DNA from: Zooshikella sp050749885
GTDB lineage: Bacteria > Pseudomonadota > Gammaproteobacteria > Pseudomonadales > Zooshikellaceae
Reading direction: 5' to 3'
DNA: 64,000 nucleotides
NCBI RefSeq assembly: GCF_050749885.1
Contig: NZ_JBOIUB010000004.1
Span: 248,001-312,000 of the forward strand
The notes under the pieces were generated by a model that searched no databases, was not told the DNA's origin, and saw only the letters and a program-made list of their open reading frames with translations. Made by a program: the position numbers and the translations under genes. Positions 55,869 to 64,000 of this stretch are shown here, one piece after another; the first letter of the stretch is position 1; every line of letters starts with the position of its first letter.

Positions 55869-56897
55869 TTACTCATCTCTTTGTAAGATATCTTCTGCCG
55901 TTTCGGTTTTGCCTGTTTTGGGGTTATCAGTATCTTCTTCTTCATCTCCAAGCAAGCCAAAACTAATGACATTCAGCCAAGAGCGCTCATGACCAACTTC
56001 TGCTTCCAGCTCAAGCTGATCGCGACTTTTACGACGAGAAGGTGGTTCGATATCTTCTGGTGCATCAAGCAATCCAAAACTCATAATATTCCATATTGAA
56101 GGGTCAACATCGTGGTAAACCTTATAATTGACGAAGTTGCCATTTTCATCCAGTGATTTGTGTTTAGGTGCATTCAAGCGAAGTGCTTCAAGCGCATTGT
56201 CAGCAGCTGCTGACAGGCCCAAGTGCTGGTAAGCTTCTACCATAATGGCAAGCGCATCAGGCACAGAAGGGGTTTCCTGTAGGTTTTCAACCACATATTT
56301 ACCGCGGTTAGCTGCAGCAACATAGGCTTTGCGCTTCATATAATAGTTGGCAACATGGACTTCATAAGCGGCTAATTGATTACGTAGAAATATCATCCGT
56401 TTTCGAGCATCAGGGGCGTACCGGCTGTCAGGAAAGCGGCGCAGTAGTTCAGCAAACTCATTAAACGAGTCACGTGCCTGGCCTGGGTCACGCTTACTCA
56501 TATCAATCTCAACATAGCGTTCTACTATACCGACATCGGCGGTATATGAGGATAACCCTTTCAGGTAGTAGGCATAGTCAACATTTTCATGATTGGGATG
56601 CAAACGAATAAATCGATCAGCTGCTGCGATGGCGGATTCTTGCTCCTGGTTTTTGTAATAAGCGAAGATTAAATCCAGCTGAGCTTGTTCTGCATAGGAG
56701 CCAAAGGGAAAACGGGCTTCCAGTGCTTTTAACTTATCAATCGCATCGTTGTAATTACTGGTATCAAGTGCCACCTGTGCCTGCTCATATAGCTCTGACT
56801 CAGTCAGGCTTTCATCAACCTCTTTTTTCGAGTCTGAGGCACATGCTACTAACAAGCTAATTAAGCTGAGAATGATTAAGTGTTTAGCAATACGCAT
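55869..56897 (-). CDS. bamD: Outer-membrane assembly lipoprotein BamD
   Basis: BamD is the essential lipoprotein of the BAM complex that inserts beta-barrel proteins in the outer membrane. The lipobox LLVAC gives C19. Five TPR-like repeats fill residues 35-250 (ALEARFPFGSYAEQAQL, ADRFIRLHPNHENVDYAYYL, RRFPDSRYAPDARKRMI). At 342 residues it is longer than E. coli BamD (about 245) because of a tail. The tail holds two similar motifs, WNIMSFGLLDAPED (about 267) and WLNVISFGLLGDEEED (about 305). The length resembles the pseudomonad ComL/BamD. It neighbours rluD as in Pseudomonas. Confidence 0.94.
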   Translation of the reverse strand: MRIAKHLIILSLISLLVACASDSKKEVDESLTESELYEQAQVALDTSNYNDAIDKLKALEARFPFGSYAEQAQLDLIFAYYKNQEQESAIAAADRFIRLHPNHENVDYAYYLKGLSSYTADVGIVERYVEIDMSKRDPGQARDSFNEFAELLRRFPDSRYAPDARKRMIFLRNQLAAYEVHVANYYMKRKAYVAAANRGKYVVENLQETPSVPDALAIMVEAYQHLGLSAAADNALEALRLNAPKHKSLDENGNFVNYKVYHDVDPSIWNIMSFGLLDAPEDIEPPSRRKSRDQLELEAEVGHERSWLNVISFGLLGDEEEDTDNPKTGKTETAEDILQRDE

Positions 56898-57268
56898 GTT
56901 GTGTGCTTATCCCTATTAGTACTTAACGTGTAGGCCAACAGGTTAAGTGAATTGATTCGTGCTTTAACAGCAATCAGTGAACCATTTATCTTGTAATTTT
57001 CTGCTTAAGTGTTCAACAGGATCAGTGAAATGAGGTTTGAACCAGTCCAAGTTTTTTCTAAAAATCTTGTTTGCTGGTAGATCCTCTTGACGATGCACTA
57101 AGTTTGACAAGGCTATGATAGACTTACTGCCAGCGACGCTGGGGTTAGCCTTGTCGGTCAGGCATTTCTTGCTCAATGACCCACGATAGTGTTATTTAAC
57201 CACAGCAACCTATTGAATCCAAAGCATAAAAGCTACCTATTACGGTTTTGCGACATGACAGCAGGTTT
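56898..57268. other. Divergent intergenic region between bamD and rluD
   Basis: 371 bases with both promoters. A TTG-started frame of 70 codons on the - strand (56964-57176) has no recognisable features. I see nothing else. The bamD and rluD divergent layout is the one known in Pseudomonas. Confidence 0.45.
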
Positions 57269-58231
57269 ATGACTGAACATACACAGCAAGATAAACAGAT
57301 AGTATTAGAAGCAGTAGTACCCATGACCATGAGTGGACAGCGCCTTGATCAGGTCGCAGCCCACTGCTTCAGTGATTATTCTAGATCAAGATTACAGGCT
57401 TGGATTAAGTCAGGGCAACTGATGGTAGATCAGCGGCAGGCTAAACCTAAAGATAAGCTGCTTGGTGGTGAAACGTTAACTGTGCAAGCAGAGTTACAAG
57501 CTGAAGAGCGTTGGGTTGCAGAAGAGATTCCATTGGATATTGTTTTTGAAGATGATGATCTCATTGTGCTGAATAAACCTGCAGGACTTGTCGTTCACCC
57601 TGCTGCTGGGCATGCTCAGGGAACGCTGTTGAACGCTTTATTGCATCATTGTCCTGAACTTGCCACTGTTCCTCGAGCGGGAATTGTTCATCGCTTAGAT
57701 AAAGACACAACGGGTCTGATGGTTGTGGCTAAAAATTTACCAGCCCATTGTGATTTAGTTGAGCAGCTCCAGGCCAGAACGGTGAGCCGTGAATATGAAG
57801 CGTTAGTATATGGAACGATGACGGCAGGAGGCACTGTAGAACAACCTATAGGTCGTCATTTCCATGATCGTAAGAAAATGGCGGTAGTGGAAACAGGTAA
57901 GCCAGCCGTAAGCCATTATCGGGTAATTCAGCGGTTTGAGTCAGCTACGTTAGTAAAAGTGAAACTGGAAACCGGGCGCACCCACCAGATTCGCGTACAT
58001 ATGAGCTATTTGCACTATCCTTTAGTGGGAGACACGCTTTACGGTGGTCGATTGCGTCTGCCAAAAGGGGCCTCGCCTCATTTACAGTCTGTTTTGCAAG
58101 GGTTTTCTCGGCAAGCGCTTCATGCCAGACGTTTGGGGTTGATTCATCCTCGTCGAGAGGAATATTGTGAATGGCAGGTTGATCGTCCTGCTGACTTTCA
58201 GCAATTGATCAGTGCATTTGAGCAAGGTTAA
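57269..58231 (+). CDS. rluD: 23S rRNA pseudouridine synthase RluD
   Basis: 320-residue enzyme that isomerises uridines 1911, 1915 and 1917 in helix 69 of 23S rRNA. An N-terminal S4 RNA-binding domain (about 20-75) precedes the catalytic domain with D144 in HRLDKDTTGLMV and the RTHQIRVHM motif near residue 240. The start is ATG at 57269; a TTG at 57248 would add 7 residues. It is 32 bases before pgeF and probably co-transcribed with it. Confidence 0.95.
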   Translation: MTEHTQQDKQIVLEAVVPMTMSGQRLDQVAAHCFSDYSRSRLQAWIKSGQLMVDQRQAKPKDKLLGGETLTVQAELQAEERWVAEEIPLDIVFEDDDLIVLNKPAGLVVHPAAGHAQGTLLNALLHHCPELATVPRAGIVHRLDKDTTGLMVVAKNLPAHCDLVEQLQARTVSREYEALVYGTMTAGGTVEQPIGRHFHDRKKMAVVETGKPAVSHYRVIQRFESATLVKVKLETGRTHQIRVHMSYLHYPLVGDTLYGGRLRLPKGASPHLQSVLQGFSRQALHARRLGLIHPRREEYCEWQVDRPADFQQLISAFEQG

Positions 58232-58263
58232 GTGCAACACCTATCACATGAAGAGGAATTGGA

Positions 58264-59028
58264 ATGAAGGTGGAAACCAAGGCGGAAAAACTGTGCAAAC
58301 ATCGTTATTTGCTTGCGGAATGGCCTGCACCCGCTAATGTCCATGCTTTGGTGACCACGCGCGTATCAGGAAACAGCTTACCCCCTTATGGCTACTTTAA
58401 CCTGGCTCTTCATGTTGAAGACAATGAAGACCGTGTTGCTGAAAATCGTAAGCTGCTGATGGAAGATTGGGGGCTTTCACAATCGATCCAATGGTTGAAT
58501 CAAGAACATGGTGCTGAAGTGGTTAATGCCAGTAATGACGGTAAAGAGCGTACTGCTGATGCAGTCATTGTCACTGAGCCAAACTTGGCGGGTGCAGTAT
58601 TGACTGCCGATTGTTTGCCTGTTTTTGTCACTGATCTGAGTGGTAGTAAAGTGGCAGTGATTCATGCTGGCTGGCGAGGAATGGCTGAAGGTGTCATTGA
58701 AAACACAGTTCATATTTTAGAAGAAGCACCAGAGCAGCTCATGGTCTGGCTTGGGCCTGCAATAAGTCAACAGGCATACGAAGTTGGAGAAGAGGTCATG
58801 GAGGCTTTTGTTGGACATCAAGATGCGAATCACTGCTTTCGGCCTAGTGAGCGCAAGGGGCACTGGTATGCTGATTTGTATGAGCTAGCGCGACTACGTT
58901 TGTATTCTTTGGGTATTGAAGCTGTCTATGGCGGTAATTTGTGCACATTTAACCAGCCAGAATATTTTTATTCTTATCGGCGAGAAAATAAAACAGGCCG
59001 AATGGCAAGCGTTATTTGGTTTTCTTAA
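58264..59028 (+). CDS. pgeF: Purine nucleoside phosphorylase-like copper-type oxidoreductase PgeF (YfiH)
   Basis: 254-residue YfiH/DUF152 protein, known as peptidoglycan editing factor and also reported as a polyphenol oxidase and purine nucleoside phosphorylase. The motifs are WLNQEHG near residue 78, TADCLPVF near 117 and HAGWRGMA near 137, holding the metal/active-site His and Cys. It follows rluD by 32 bases, and the ATG has GAGG in front. The clpB gene begins 345 bases later from its own heat-shock promoter. Confidence 0.92.
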   Translation: MKVETKAEKLCKHRYLLAEWPAPANVHALVTTRVSGNSLPPYGYFNLALHVEDNEDRVAENRKLLMEDWGLSQSIQWLNQEHGAEVVNASNDGKERTADAVIVTEPNLAGAVLTADCLPVFVTDLSGSKVAVIHAGWRGMAEGVIENTVHILEEAPEQLMVWLGPAISQQAYEVGEEVMEAFVGHQDANHCFRPSERKGHWYADLYELARLRLYSLGIEAVYGGNLCTFNQPEYFYSYRRENKTGRMASVIWFS

Positions 59029-59373
59029 CCCGACTTAATCTGCCTTAACACTTTCGTTGTTTTTCAAGTTAGCAGTATTAGCAAGTTAAATGTAGAGCAT
59101 ACTGAGTGGTTAGTAGCGGTATGCTATGCATTCTTTTCCTGTTCGTAAATTCACGTCTGAAGTCACTGAAGTCAACTTTTTGACCTTGAATCCCTTTCAC
59201 AGACCTCCATATTAATAAACAAGTTAATTCTGTCCGGAGAAGAAGGGCAGTATTGAGCAGTTGATAGCTTCTCCCGTCAGAGTTCCAACGCCAAGTGCAT
59301 TACGGCATTCAGAGTATACTCACCGTAGCTTGGCAGGTTTAACAACAGTTTGCTGAAGACAGGGTGAACGAAG
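59029..59373 (+). other. Intergenic region with clpB promoter and long 5' leader
   Basis: 345 bases. It contains the sigma-32 promoter at 59185-59212 and about 155 bases of leader RNA. In the leader, GGAGAAG (59236-59242) can pair with CTTCTCC (59268-59274), and CGCCAAG (about 59289) can pair with CTTGGC (about 59329), so it may form two hairpins before clpB. Confidence 0.6.
59185..59212 (+). promoter_or_regulatory. Sigma-32 (RpoH) heat-shock promoter of clpB
   Basis: CTTGAAT (59185-59191), 13-base spacer, CTCCATAT (59205-59212). This matches the RpoH consensus CTTGAAA-N11-16-CCCCATNT closely. The transcript start would be near 59220, giving a leader of about 155 bases before clpB. Confidence 0.82.
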
Positions 59374-61947
59374 ATGAGAATTGACCGACTGACTGCAAAA
59401 CTACAAGAAGCGATTGCTGATGCTCAGTCTATAGCAGTAGGTAAGGACCATAATTATATAGAGCCATTGCACCTGATGGTCGCCCTGCTTGAGCAACAGG
59501 GTGGCTCGGTAAAACCATTATTAATGCAGGTAGGGTTCAACCTTCAACAGTTACGCCAGGATTTAGACCTGGCACTAAGCCGCTTACCTACCTTGAAGAC
59601 GCCTGATGGTAATGTGCAAATGTCACCTGAGCTGGGACGTTTGCTAAATATGGCTGATAAGCAGGCACAGCAACAAGGTGATCAGTTTATTTCTAGTGAA
59701 ACCTTACTGTTAGCCGCTATGGAAGATAAAGGCGGGTTGGGTGAGGTCCTGCGTCGTCAAGGTATCAGTAAGCAAGCGTTACAAAATGCCATTACCAACC
59801 TTCGGGGTGGAGAAGCCATTAATGACCCTAATGCTGAAGAACACCGGCAGGCTTTGGATAAATACACCATTGATTTAACAGCACGAGCAGAGAAGAGCCA
59901 GCTTGATCCTGTTATTGGTCGAGATGACGAAATTCGGCGTACAGTTCAGGTTTTACAGCGTAGGACTAAAAATAACCCAGTACTGATCGGTGAGCCAGGG
60001 GTTGGTAAAACGGCAATCGTTGAAGGTCTAGCACAGCGTATTATTAATGGTGAAGTGCCAGATGGTTTAAAGGATAAGCGAATTTTAGCCTTAGACATGG
60101 GGGCATTGATTGCGGGGGCGAAATTCCGTGGTGATTTTGAGGAACGCTTAAAAGCGGTGCTTAATGAACTATCTAAGCAGGAAGGCCGCATTATTCTGTT
60201 TATTGATGAGTTGCATACCATGGTGGGTGCAGGAAAAGCTGAAGGTGCCATGGATGCTGGCAACATGCTCAAGCCAGCGCTTGCTCGAGGTGAGTTACAC
60301 TGTGTTGGTGCTACAACGCTTGATGAGTATCGTCAGTATATTGAGAAAGATGCTGCGTTAGAGCGGCGTTTTCAGAAAGTGCTAGTCGATGAGCCCAGTG
60401 AAGAAGATACCATTGCTATTTTGCGTGGTTTAAAGGAACGCTACGAAGTACACCATGGGGTCAATATTACTGACTCAGCAATTATTGCTGCAGCCAAGTT
60501 ATCTCACCGTTACATCACAGATCGCCAGTTGCCAGATAAAGCCATAGACCTGATTGATGAAGCTGGCAGTCGTATTCGTATGGAGATGGACTCAAAGCCT
60601 GAGTCTATGGACCGTTTAGAGCGACGTTTAATTCAATTGAAAATTGAACAAGAGGCATTGAAAAAAGAAGAAGATCAGGCTTCTCGCAAGCGATTGGAAA
60701 AGCTGGAAGGTGATATTGATAAGCTTGAGCGAGAGTTTGCTGATTTAGAAGAGGTTTGGAAGGCTGAAAAAGCCGCTTTGCAAGGCTCGCAAAAGGTTAA
60801 AGAGGAACTGGAGCGGGCTCGGACTGAGCTGGAAGCTGCACGCCGTAGTGGGGATTTAACCCGAATGTCAGAATTACAGTACGGTCGGATTCCTGAACTA
60901 GAGAAGAAGCTTGATCTGGCGGGTCAAGCAGAAATGAGTTCAATGAAACTACTCCGTAATAAGGTCAGTGAAGAAGAAATTGCCGAAGTAGTTTCCAAGT
61001 GGACGGGTATCCCTGTAGCAAAAATGCTGGAAGGTGAGCGCGACAAGTTGCTACGTATGGAGTCTGCTTTGCATCATCGTGTAGTTGGGCAGGAGGAAGC
61101 AGTAAGGGCCGTGTCCAATGCAGTACGACGTTCACGGGCAGGGTTGGCTGACCCTAATCGACCTAATGGTTCATTTATGTTCCTTGGGCCAACAGGTGTC
61201 GGTAAGACAGAATTATGTAAAGCTTTAGCTGAGTTTTTGTTTGATACAGAAGAAGCTATGGTGCGCATAGATATGTCTGAGTTTATGGAAAAGCATTCTG
61301 TGGCGCGTCTGGTGGGAGCTCCTCCAGGTTATGTGGGCTATGAAGAGGGTGGTTATCTTACAGAAGCAGTCCGAAGAAAACCCTATTCTCTGATTCTGTT
61401 GGATGAGGTAGAAAAGGCGCATCCTGATGTATTTAATATTTTACTTCAGGTACTGGAAGATGGGCGTTTAACCGATAGCCATGGGCGAACGGTTGATTTC
61501 AAAAATACGGTTGTTGTCATGACCTCCAACTTAGGATCTGATGTGCTGCAACGTATGGATGAACATGACTTTAAGAAAGTTAAAAATACACTGATGGATA
61601 TTGTGGCGACGCATTTCAGGCCTGAGTTTGTCAACCGTATTGATGAGCTGGTGGTGTTCCATCCATTGGCGGCAGAGCAAATTAAAGGTATTGCCGACAT
61701 ACAGATAGCACTCTTGAAGCGTCGTCTTGCTGATTTGGATTTAAACATTCAAGTTAATGATGAAGTGATGAACAAGCTTGTTGAGGTTGGTTTTGATCCA
61801 GTTTATGGCGCTCGACCTTTAAAGCGAGCTATACAACGCTGGTTAGAGAACCCATTAGCTCAATACATATTGGGTGGGCAATTTGCGCCAGGAAGTACGA
61901 TTGTTGCGTATTTGGCTGATGATGAAATTAGTTTTCGCCAGGAGTAA
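59374..61947 (+). CDS. clpB: ATP-dependent chaperone ClpB
   Basis: 857-residue Hsp100 disaggregase that acts with DnaK on heat-aggregated proteins. An N-domain (1-145) is followed by AAA+ 1 with Walker A GEPGVGKTAIVEG and Walker B LFIDELHT. The coiled-coil M-domain (about 400-525) and AAA+ 2 follow with GPTGVGKTEL and LILLDEVEKAH. It matches ClpB length. It is the last conserved gene of the block and is preceded by a sigma-32 promoter. No internal start giving the shorter ClpB form was studied. Confidence 0.97.
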   Translation: MRIDRLTAKLQEAIADAQSIAVGKDHNYIEPLHLMVALLEQQGGSVKPLLMQVGFNLQQLRQDLDLALSRLPTLKTPDGNVQMSPELGRLLNMADKQAQQQGDQFISSETLLLAAMEDKGGLGEVLRRQGISKQALQNAITNLRGGEAINDPNAEEHRQALDKYTIDLTARAEKSQLDPVIGRDDEIRRTVQVLQRRTKNNPVLIGEPGVGKTAIVEGLAQRIINGEVPDGLKDKRILALDMGALIAGAKFRGDFEERLKAVLNELSKQEGRIILFIDELHTMVGAGKAEGAMDAGNMLKPALARGELHCVGATTLDEYRQYIEKDAALERRFQKVLVDEPSEEDTIAILRGLKERYEVHHGVNITDSAIIAAAKLSHRYITDRQLPDKAIDLIDEAGSRIRMEMDSKPESMDRLERRLIQLKIEQEALKKEEDQASRKRLEKLEGDIDKLEREFADLEEVWKAEKAALQGSQKVKEELERARTELEAARRSGDLTRMSELQYGRIPELEKKLDLAGQAEMSSMKLLRNKVSEEEIAEVVSKWTGIPVAKMLEGERDKLLRMESALHHRVVGQEEAVRAVSNAVRRSRAGLADPNRPNGSFMFLGPTGVGKTELCKALAEFLFDTEEAMVRIDMSEFMEKHSVARLVGAPPGYVGYEEGGYLTEAVRRKPYSLILLDEVEKAHPDVFNILLQVLEDGRLTDSHGRTVDFKNTVVVMTSNLGSDVLQRMDEHDFKKVKNTLMDIVATHFRPEFVNRIDELVVFHPLAAEQIKGIADIQIALLKRRLADLDLNIQVNDEVMNKLVEVGFDPVYGARPLKRAIQRWLENPLAQYILGGQFAPGSTIVAYLADDEISFRQE

Positions 61948-61962
61948 GCGGATTAACAAGCT

Positions 61963-62005
61963 AAGTCAGTGAGTCCCTCGTATTATGTGCTGGACTCACT
62001 GGCTT
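61963..62005. terminator. Hairpin between clpB and the PilZ gene
   Basis: AAGTCAGTGAGTCC (61963-61976) and GGACTCACTGGCTT (61992-62005) make a 14-bp stem with one G-U pair. The right arm lies in the last codons of the PilZ gene. No clear T-run follows on either strand, so its role as terminator is likely only by position between convergent genes. Confidence 0.5.
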
Positions 62006-62348
62006 GATAGTCTTCGCTGTGAGCATCAATAAACTGCTCCAAAGCACTTTGTGCCTGATTGCCAATATCAATGATATGAAACCCCGCCCAAAACAGGGTG
62101 GGGGCATTGCTAGGTGTTGCCCATAAACATTCAACTCCTAAATTAAGTGCGCGTTCTTCTTTAGGTACATCTGTTAAATGTATGCGGCATTGGAATATTC
62201 GGTTAGGTGATATTGGTTGCGTGGTGAGCAGCATAAATCCGCTGTAGGATAAGTCGACTAATGAGCCTAATTTATGTTCTGTGTGAACATCGTACACCTC
62301 AAGTGGCTGAGCAATGGTAATACGTTGTTCTTTACGACGATCATTCAT
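61983..62348 (-). CDS. PilZ domain protein
   Basis: 121-residue single PilZ domain. c-di-GMP binding residues are visible: R5-x3-R9 (RRKEQR) and D32-L-S34-Y-S-G37 (DxSxxG). No other domain is present. It probably senses c-di-GMP and acts on motility or pili through an unknown partner. It follows the DUF1631 gene by 15 bases on the same strand. Its place near pil genes is suggestive, but the distance to them is large. Confidence 0.9.
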   Translation of the reverse strand: MNDRRKEQRITIAQPLEVYDVHTEHKLGSLVDLSYSGFMLLTTQPISPNRIFQCRIHLTDVPKEERALNLGVECLWATPSNAPTLFWAGFHIIDIGNQAQSALEQFIDAHSEDYQASESST

Positions 62349-62363
62349 ACCCTAAACCTTTGT

Positions 62364-64000
62364 TCATTTAGACTTTTTAGTACGAGAAAACCGCTTTAAA
62401 AAAGCGTGGATCTTTTCAAGTGCACGGTCCATTAGCGGGGTTTTGGTTGGGAGTGTATAAAAGTCTGCTTTACTGTTCTGAAAGTCTTCAACAAGTTCAC
62501 TTAACGTTTTGACCATGGTCTTATGGCCTGAGCTGTCAACAAACATATAGTGGAATGTAGTATTGCTATACCAGGATAGTTTTAATTTAATCCAATCATC
62601 CTTCACCTTAAATGAAAACCAGGTTCCGTAGTCAATTTTGCTAAGCTTTTGTTTGAGTGATAAAGACTGTTCTAGTGCTTCAACCGCTTCTGGATCAGCA
62701 ATGGCATCGGATGTCTTTTGAGGCTCAACTAAAGGTTGCTCCATTACTTCGGTTTTTTCATCATGAATGGCTGCTTGAGCAGATTGAGGTTCTTTCTCAA
62801 CTGAAGGGTGGGATTGAGATAGCATTTCCTCTTCAATGGCATTCAGTGCAGCACGCTGGCAACTGACAAGTGGACGCATAGCTTCTTTGATGTAGCTTTC
62901 TTGGTGTCCACCTAAAGCCAGAATGAACTGGCGTAACTCATTAATCAAATGAGGTTGCGACTGTCGGAGTAAGTTTTTATCTCCAGGAGTTAACTTGGGT
63001 GATATGCTCCATAAAAGTTCTTGTGCCAGATCTTGAGCTTTTTGCCACTCACTGTGTTTGTCGTCTTTTCTTAAATAATGAAAGACTAATACTTCATGCC
63101 AGAGTGAGAATAAAAAGTGATGAATAGGTTGAGGTACTTTGTATTTGAATGTAGCAATGGCCTGTTCAAGAACCTGTTTGGCTTCTTCCTTAGCGGCTTG
63201 CAGTCGGTCATGCCCTTTTTCTGCCTCAATGGTTCGCCGTTCAATGATTTCTGCTTGGCGTTCCAACTGTTTAATAAACTGGTCAAATTCCTGAAAAAGT
63301 AATTCGAAAAACGCAATGTCTGTGTTGAACTCATTAAGGATTGTACGGACAGTAAACTGAATTTTATCAATGACCCCATGACTATCTTCATTGTTTTCTA
63401 CCCAGTCTATCGCGGACTGAGCCATTGTGTTGAGCAGTCGCCGAGCTGGATGGGTATGCTGGGTAAATAGCGCTTTATCCATTAAGGCAAGCTTAAGGTA
63501 AGGGGTGTGCAGGTGGCTAAGAATCACTTTAGCATTATCAGGAAGGGTTTGTTCATCAAGGATAAAGTCAAAGAGCATACCTACCAGGTCAATAATATCG
63601 GCATCATTGGCTGCGATAGGCTGAGCATGTTCATGACCTTGACTTAACGTAGCAATAAGTTCTTCTTTTAGCGCATTAACCACTTGCTCTTTTGGAAATG
63701 GTTCAGTGAGTGGACGTTGTGAATGATTTTGAAGCGTATTAAGGGCATCGACTACATCTTCTGTGGTGTAGTTTGGGGTATTCGTATCCACAGAGGCATT
63801 GAACTGATGAATGCTTCTAAAAGGACGGTCTGTTGAAGGTGTTTGAGTACCAGGCACACTTTTGTCTGCTGGAGGCTGTTGGGTGGAGGAGCCATCAACA
63901 GGGTGAGATGGGTCACTAAAGATTTCACGATAGTCAGCCAAAAGGTCATGAATAGCATTGAAAAGCATCGTTGTTCTCTGGCTGGGATCAGCCATGGTAT
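62364..64000 (-). CDS. DUF1631 family protein (N-terminus cut by window end)
   Basis: At least 543 residues; the frame stays open to base 64000, so an ATG at 63995 may be internal. DUF1631 proteins are about 700-800 residues. The sequence has VVDALNTLQN, LISHLHTPYLKLALMDKALFTQHTHPARRLLN (split near 160-190) and a charged coiled-coil region (about 240-290). Near the end is GTWFSFKVKDDWIKLKLSWYS, a PilZ-like beta region. The function is unknown. It is co-oriented with the PilZ gene, 15 bases apart, which hints at c-di-GMP signalling. Confidence 0.82.
   Translation of the reverse strand, partial: TMADPSQRTTMLFNAIHDLLADYREIFSDPSHPVDGSSTQQPPADKSVPGTQTPSTDRPFRSIHQFNASVDTNTPNYTTEDVVDALNTLQNHSQRPLTEPFPKEQVVNALKEELIATLSQGHEHAQPIAANDADIIDLVGMLFDFILDEQTLPDNAKVILSHLHTPYLKLALMDKALFTQHTHPARRLLNTMAQSAIDWVENNEDSHGVIDKIQFTVRTILNEFNTDIAFFELLFQEFDQFIKQLERQAEIIERRTIEAEKGHDRLQAAKEEAKQVLEQAIATFKYKVPQPIHHFLFSLWHEVLVFHYLRKDDKHSEWQKAQDLAQELLWSISPKLTPGDKNLLRQSQPHLINELRQFILALGGHQESYIKEAMRPLVSCQRAALNAIEEEMLSQSHPSVEKEPQSAQAAIHDEKTEVMEQPLVEPQKTSDAIADPEAVEALEQSLSLKQKLSKIDYGTWFSFKVKDDWIKLKLSWYSNTTFHYMFVDSSGHKTMVKTLSELVEDFQNSKADFYTLPTKTPLMDRALEKIHAFLKRFSRTKKSK

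Noticed and set aside
56964..57176. 70-codon frame on the - strand between bamD and rluD
   Set aside because: TTG start, no Shine-Dalgarno seen, no recognisable motif.

Overview
The window comes from an AT-rich gammaproteobacterium. Its backbone matches the type IV pilus locus I know from Pseudomonas aeruginosa: ileS-lspA-fkpB-ispH next to fimU-pilV-pilW-pilX-pilY1(-pilE), and fimT-pilR-pilS next to bamD-rluD-pgeF-clpB. The protein sequences look like those of a marine Oceanospirillales-type bacterium (Zooshikella or Spartinivicinus would fit). That genus-level guess is inference. No rRNA, tRNA, CRISPR array or intact prophage was seen.

Region 1 (1-2.5 kb) holds housekeeping genes: the 3' end of ileS, a terminator, then lspA, fkpB and ispH. 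Region 2 (3-8.9 kb) is a complete minor-pilin operon, fimU-pilV-pilW-pilX, then a small secreted protein and PilY1. Region 3 (8.9-12.3 kb) is selU and an NADH-dehydrogenase-like/SelD fusion, which together make selenophosphate and 2-selenouridine in tRNA. Region 4 (12.7-19.6 kb) is a second, diverged minor-pilin operon. It ends in a 1538-residue PilY1 with a coiled-coil insert of about 420 residues in its C-terminal domain. A pilE-like pilin faces it on the other strand.

Region 5 (20.4-49.9 kb) is accessory DNA between the two halves of the pil locus. It carries PhoH/PIN and RhlB, then a class GN sortase with its VIT/VWA sortase-target protein, a VanZ-like protein, an RND efflux pump and an orphan IS1595-type zinc-ribbon protein. 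Next come a response regulator and histidine kinase of the proteobacterial dedicated sortase type, an ASCH protein, a TM2 protein, a secreted three-repeat protein, a glycosyltransferase, a TPR membrane protein and a second AcrAB-type pump. A lysozyme-like protein, a solute-binding protein, a carbohydrate-binding-like exoprotein and a DUF2835 protein close the region.

Region 6 (50-64 kb) returns to the conserved backbone: fimT, pilR, pilS, nadE, bamD, rluD, pgeF and clpB (with a good sigma-32 promoter), then a PilZ protein and a DUF1631 protein cut by the window edge.

The main themes are surface and secretion: two alternative pilus-tip kits, a split Gram-negative sortase system with its own two-component pair, two RND pumps and c-di-GMP/pilus control genes. 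The points most worth a second look are the duplicated minor-pilin operon with the enlarged PilY1, the sortase system split by a pump and other genes, the 18-bp perfect palindrome between the zinc-ribbon gene and the sortase-type regulator, a terminator-like hairpin over the selU start, and several palindromic intergenic elements.
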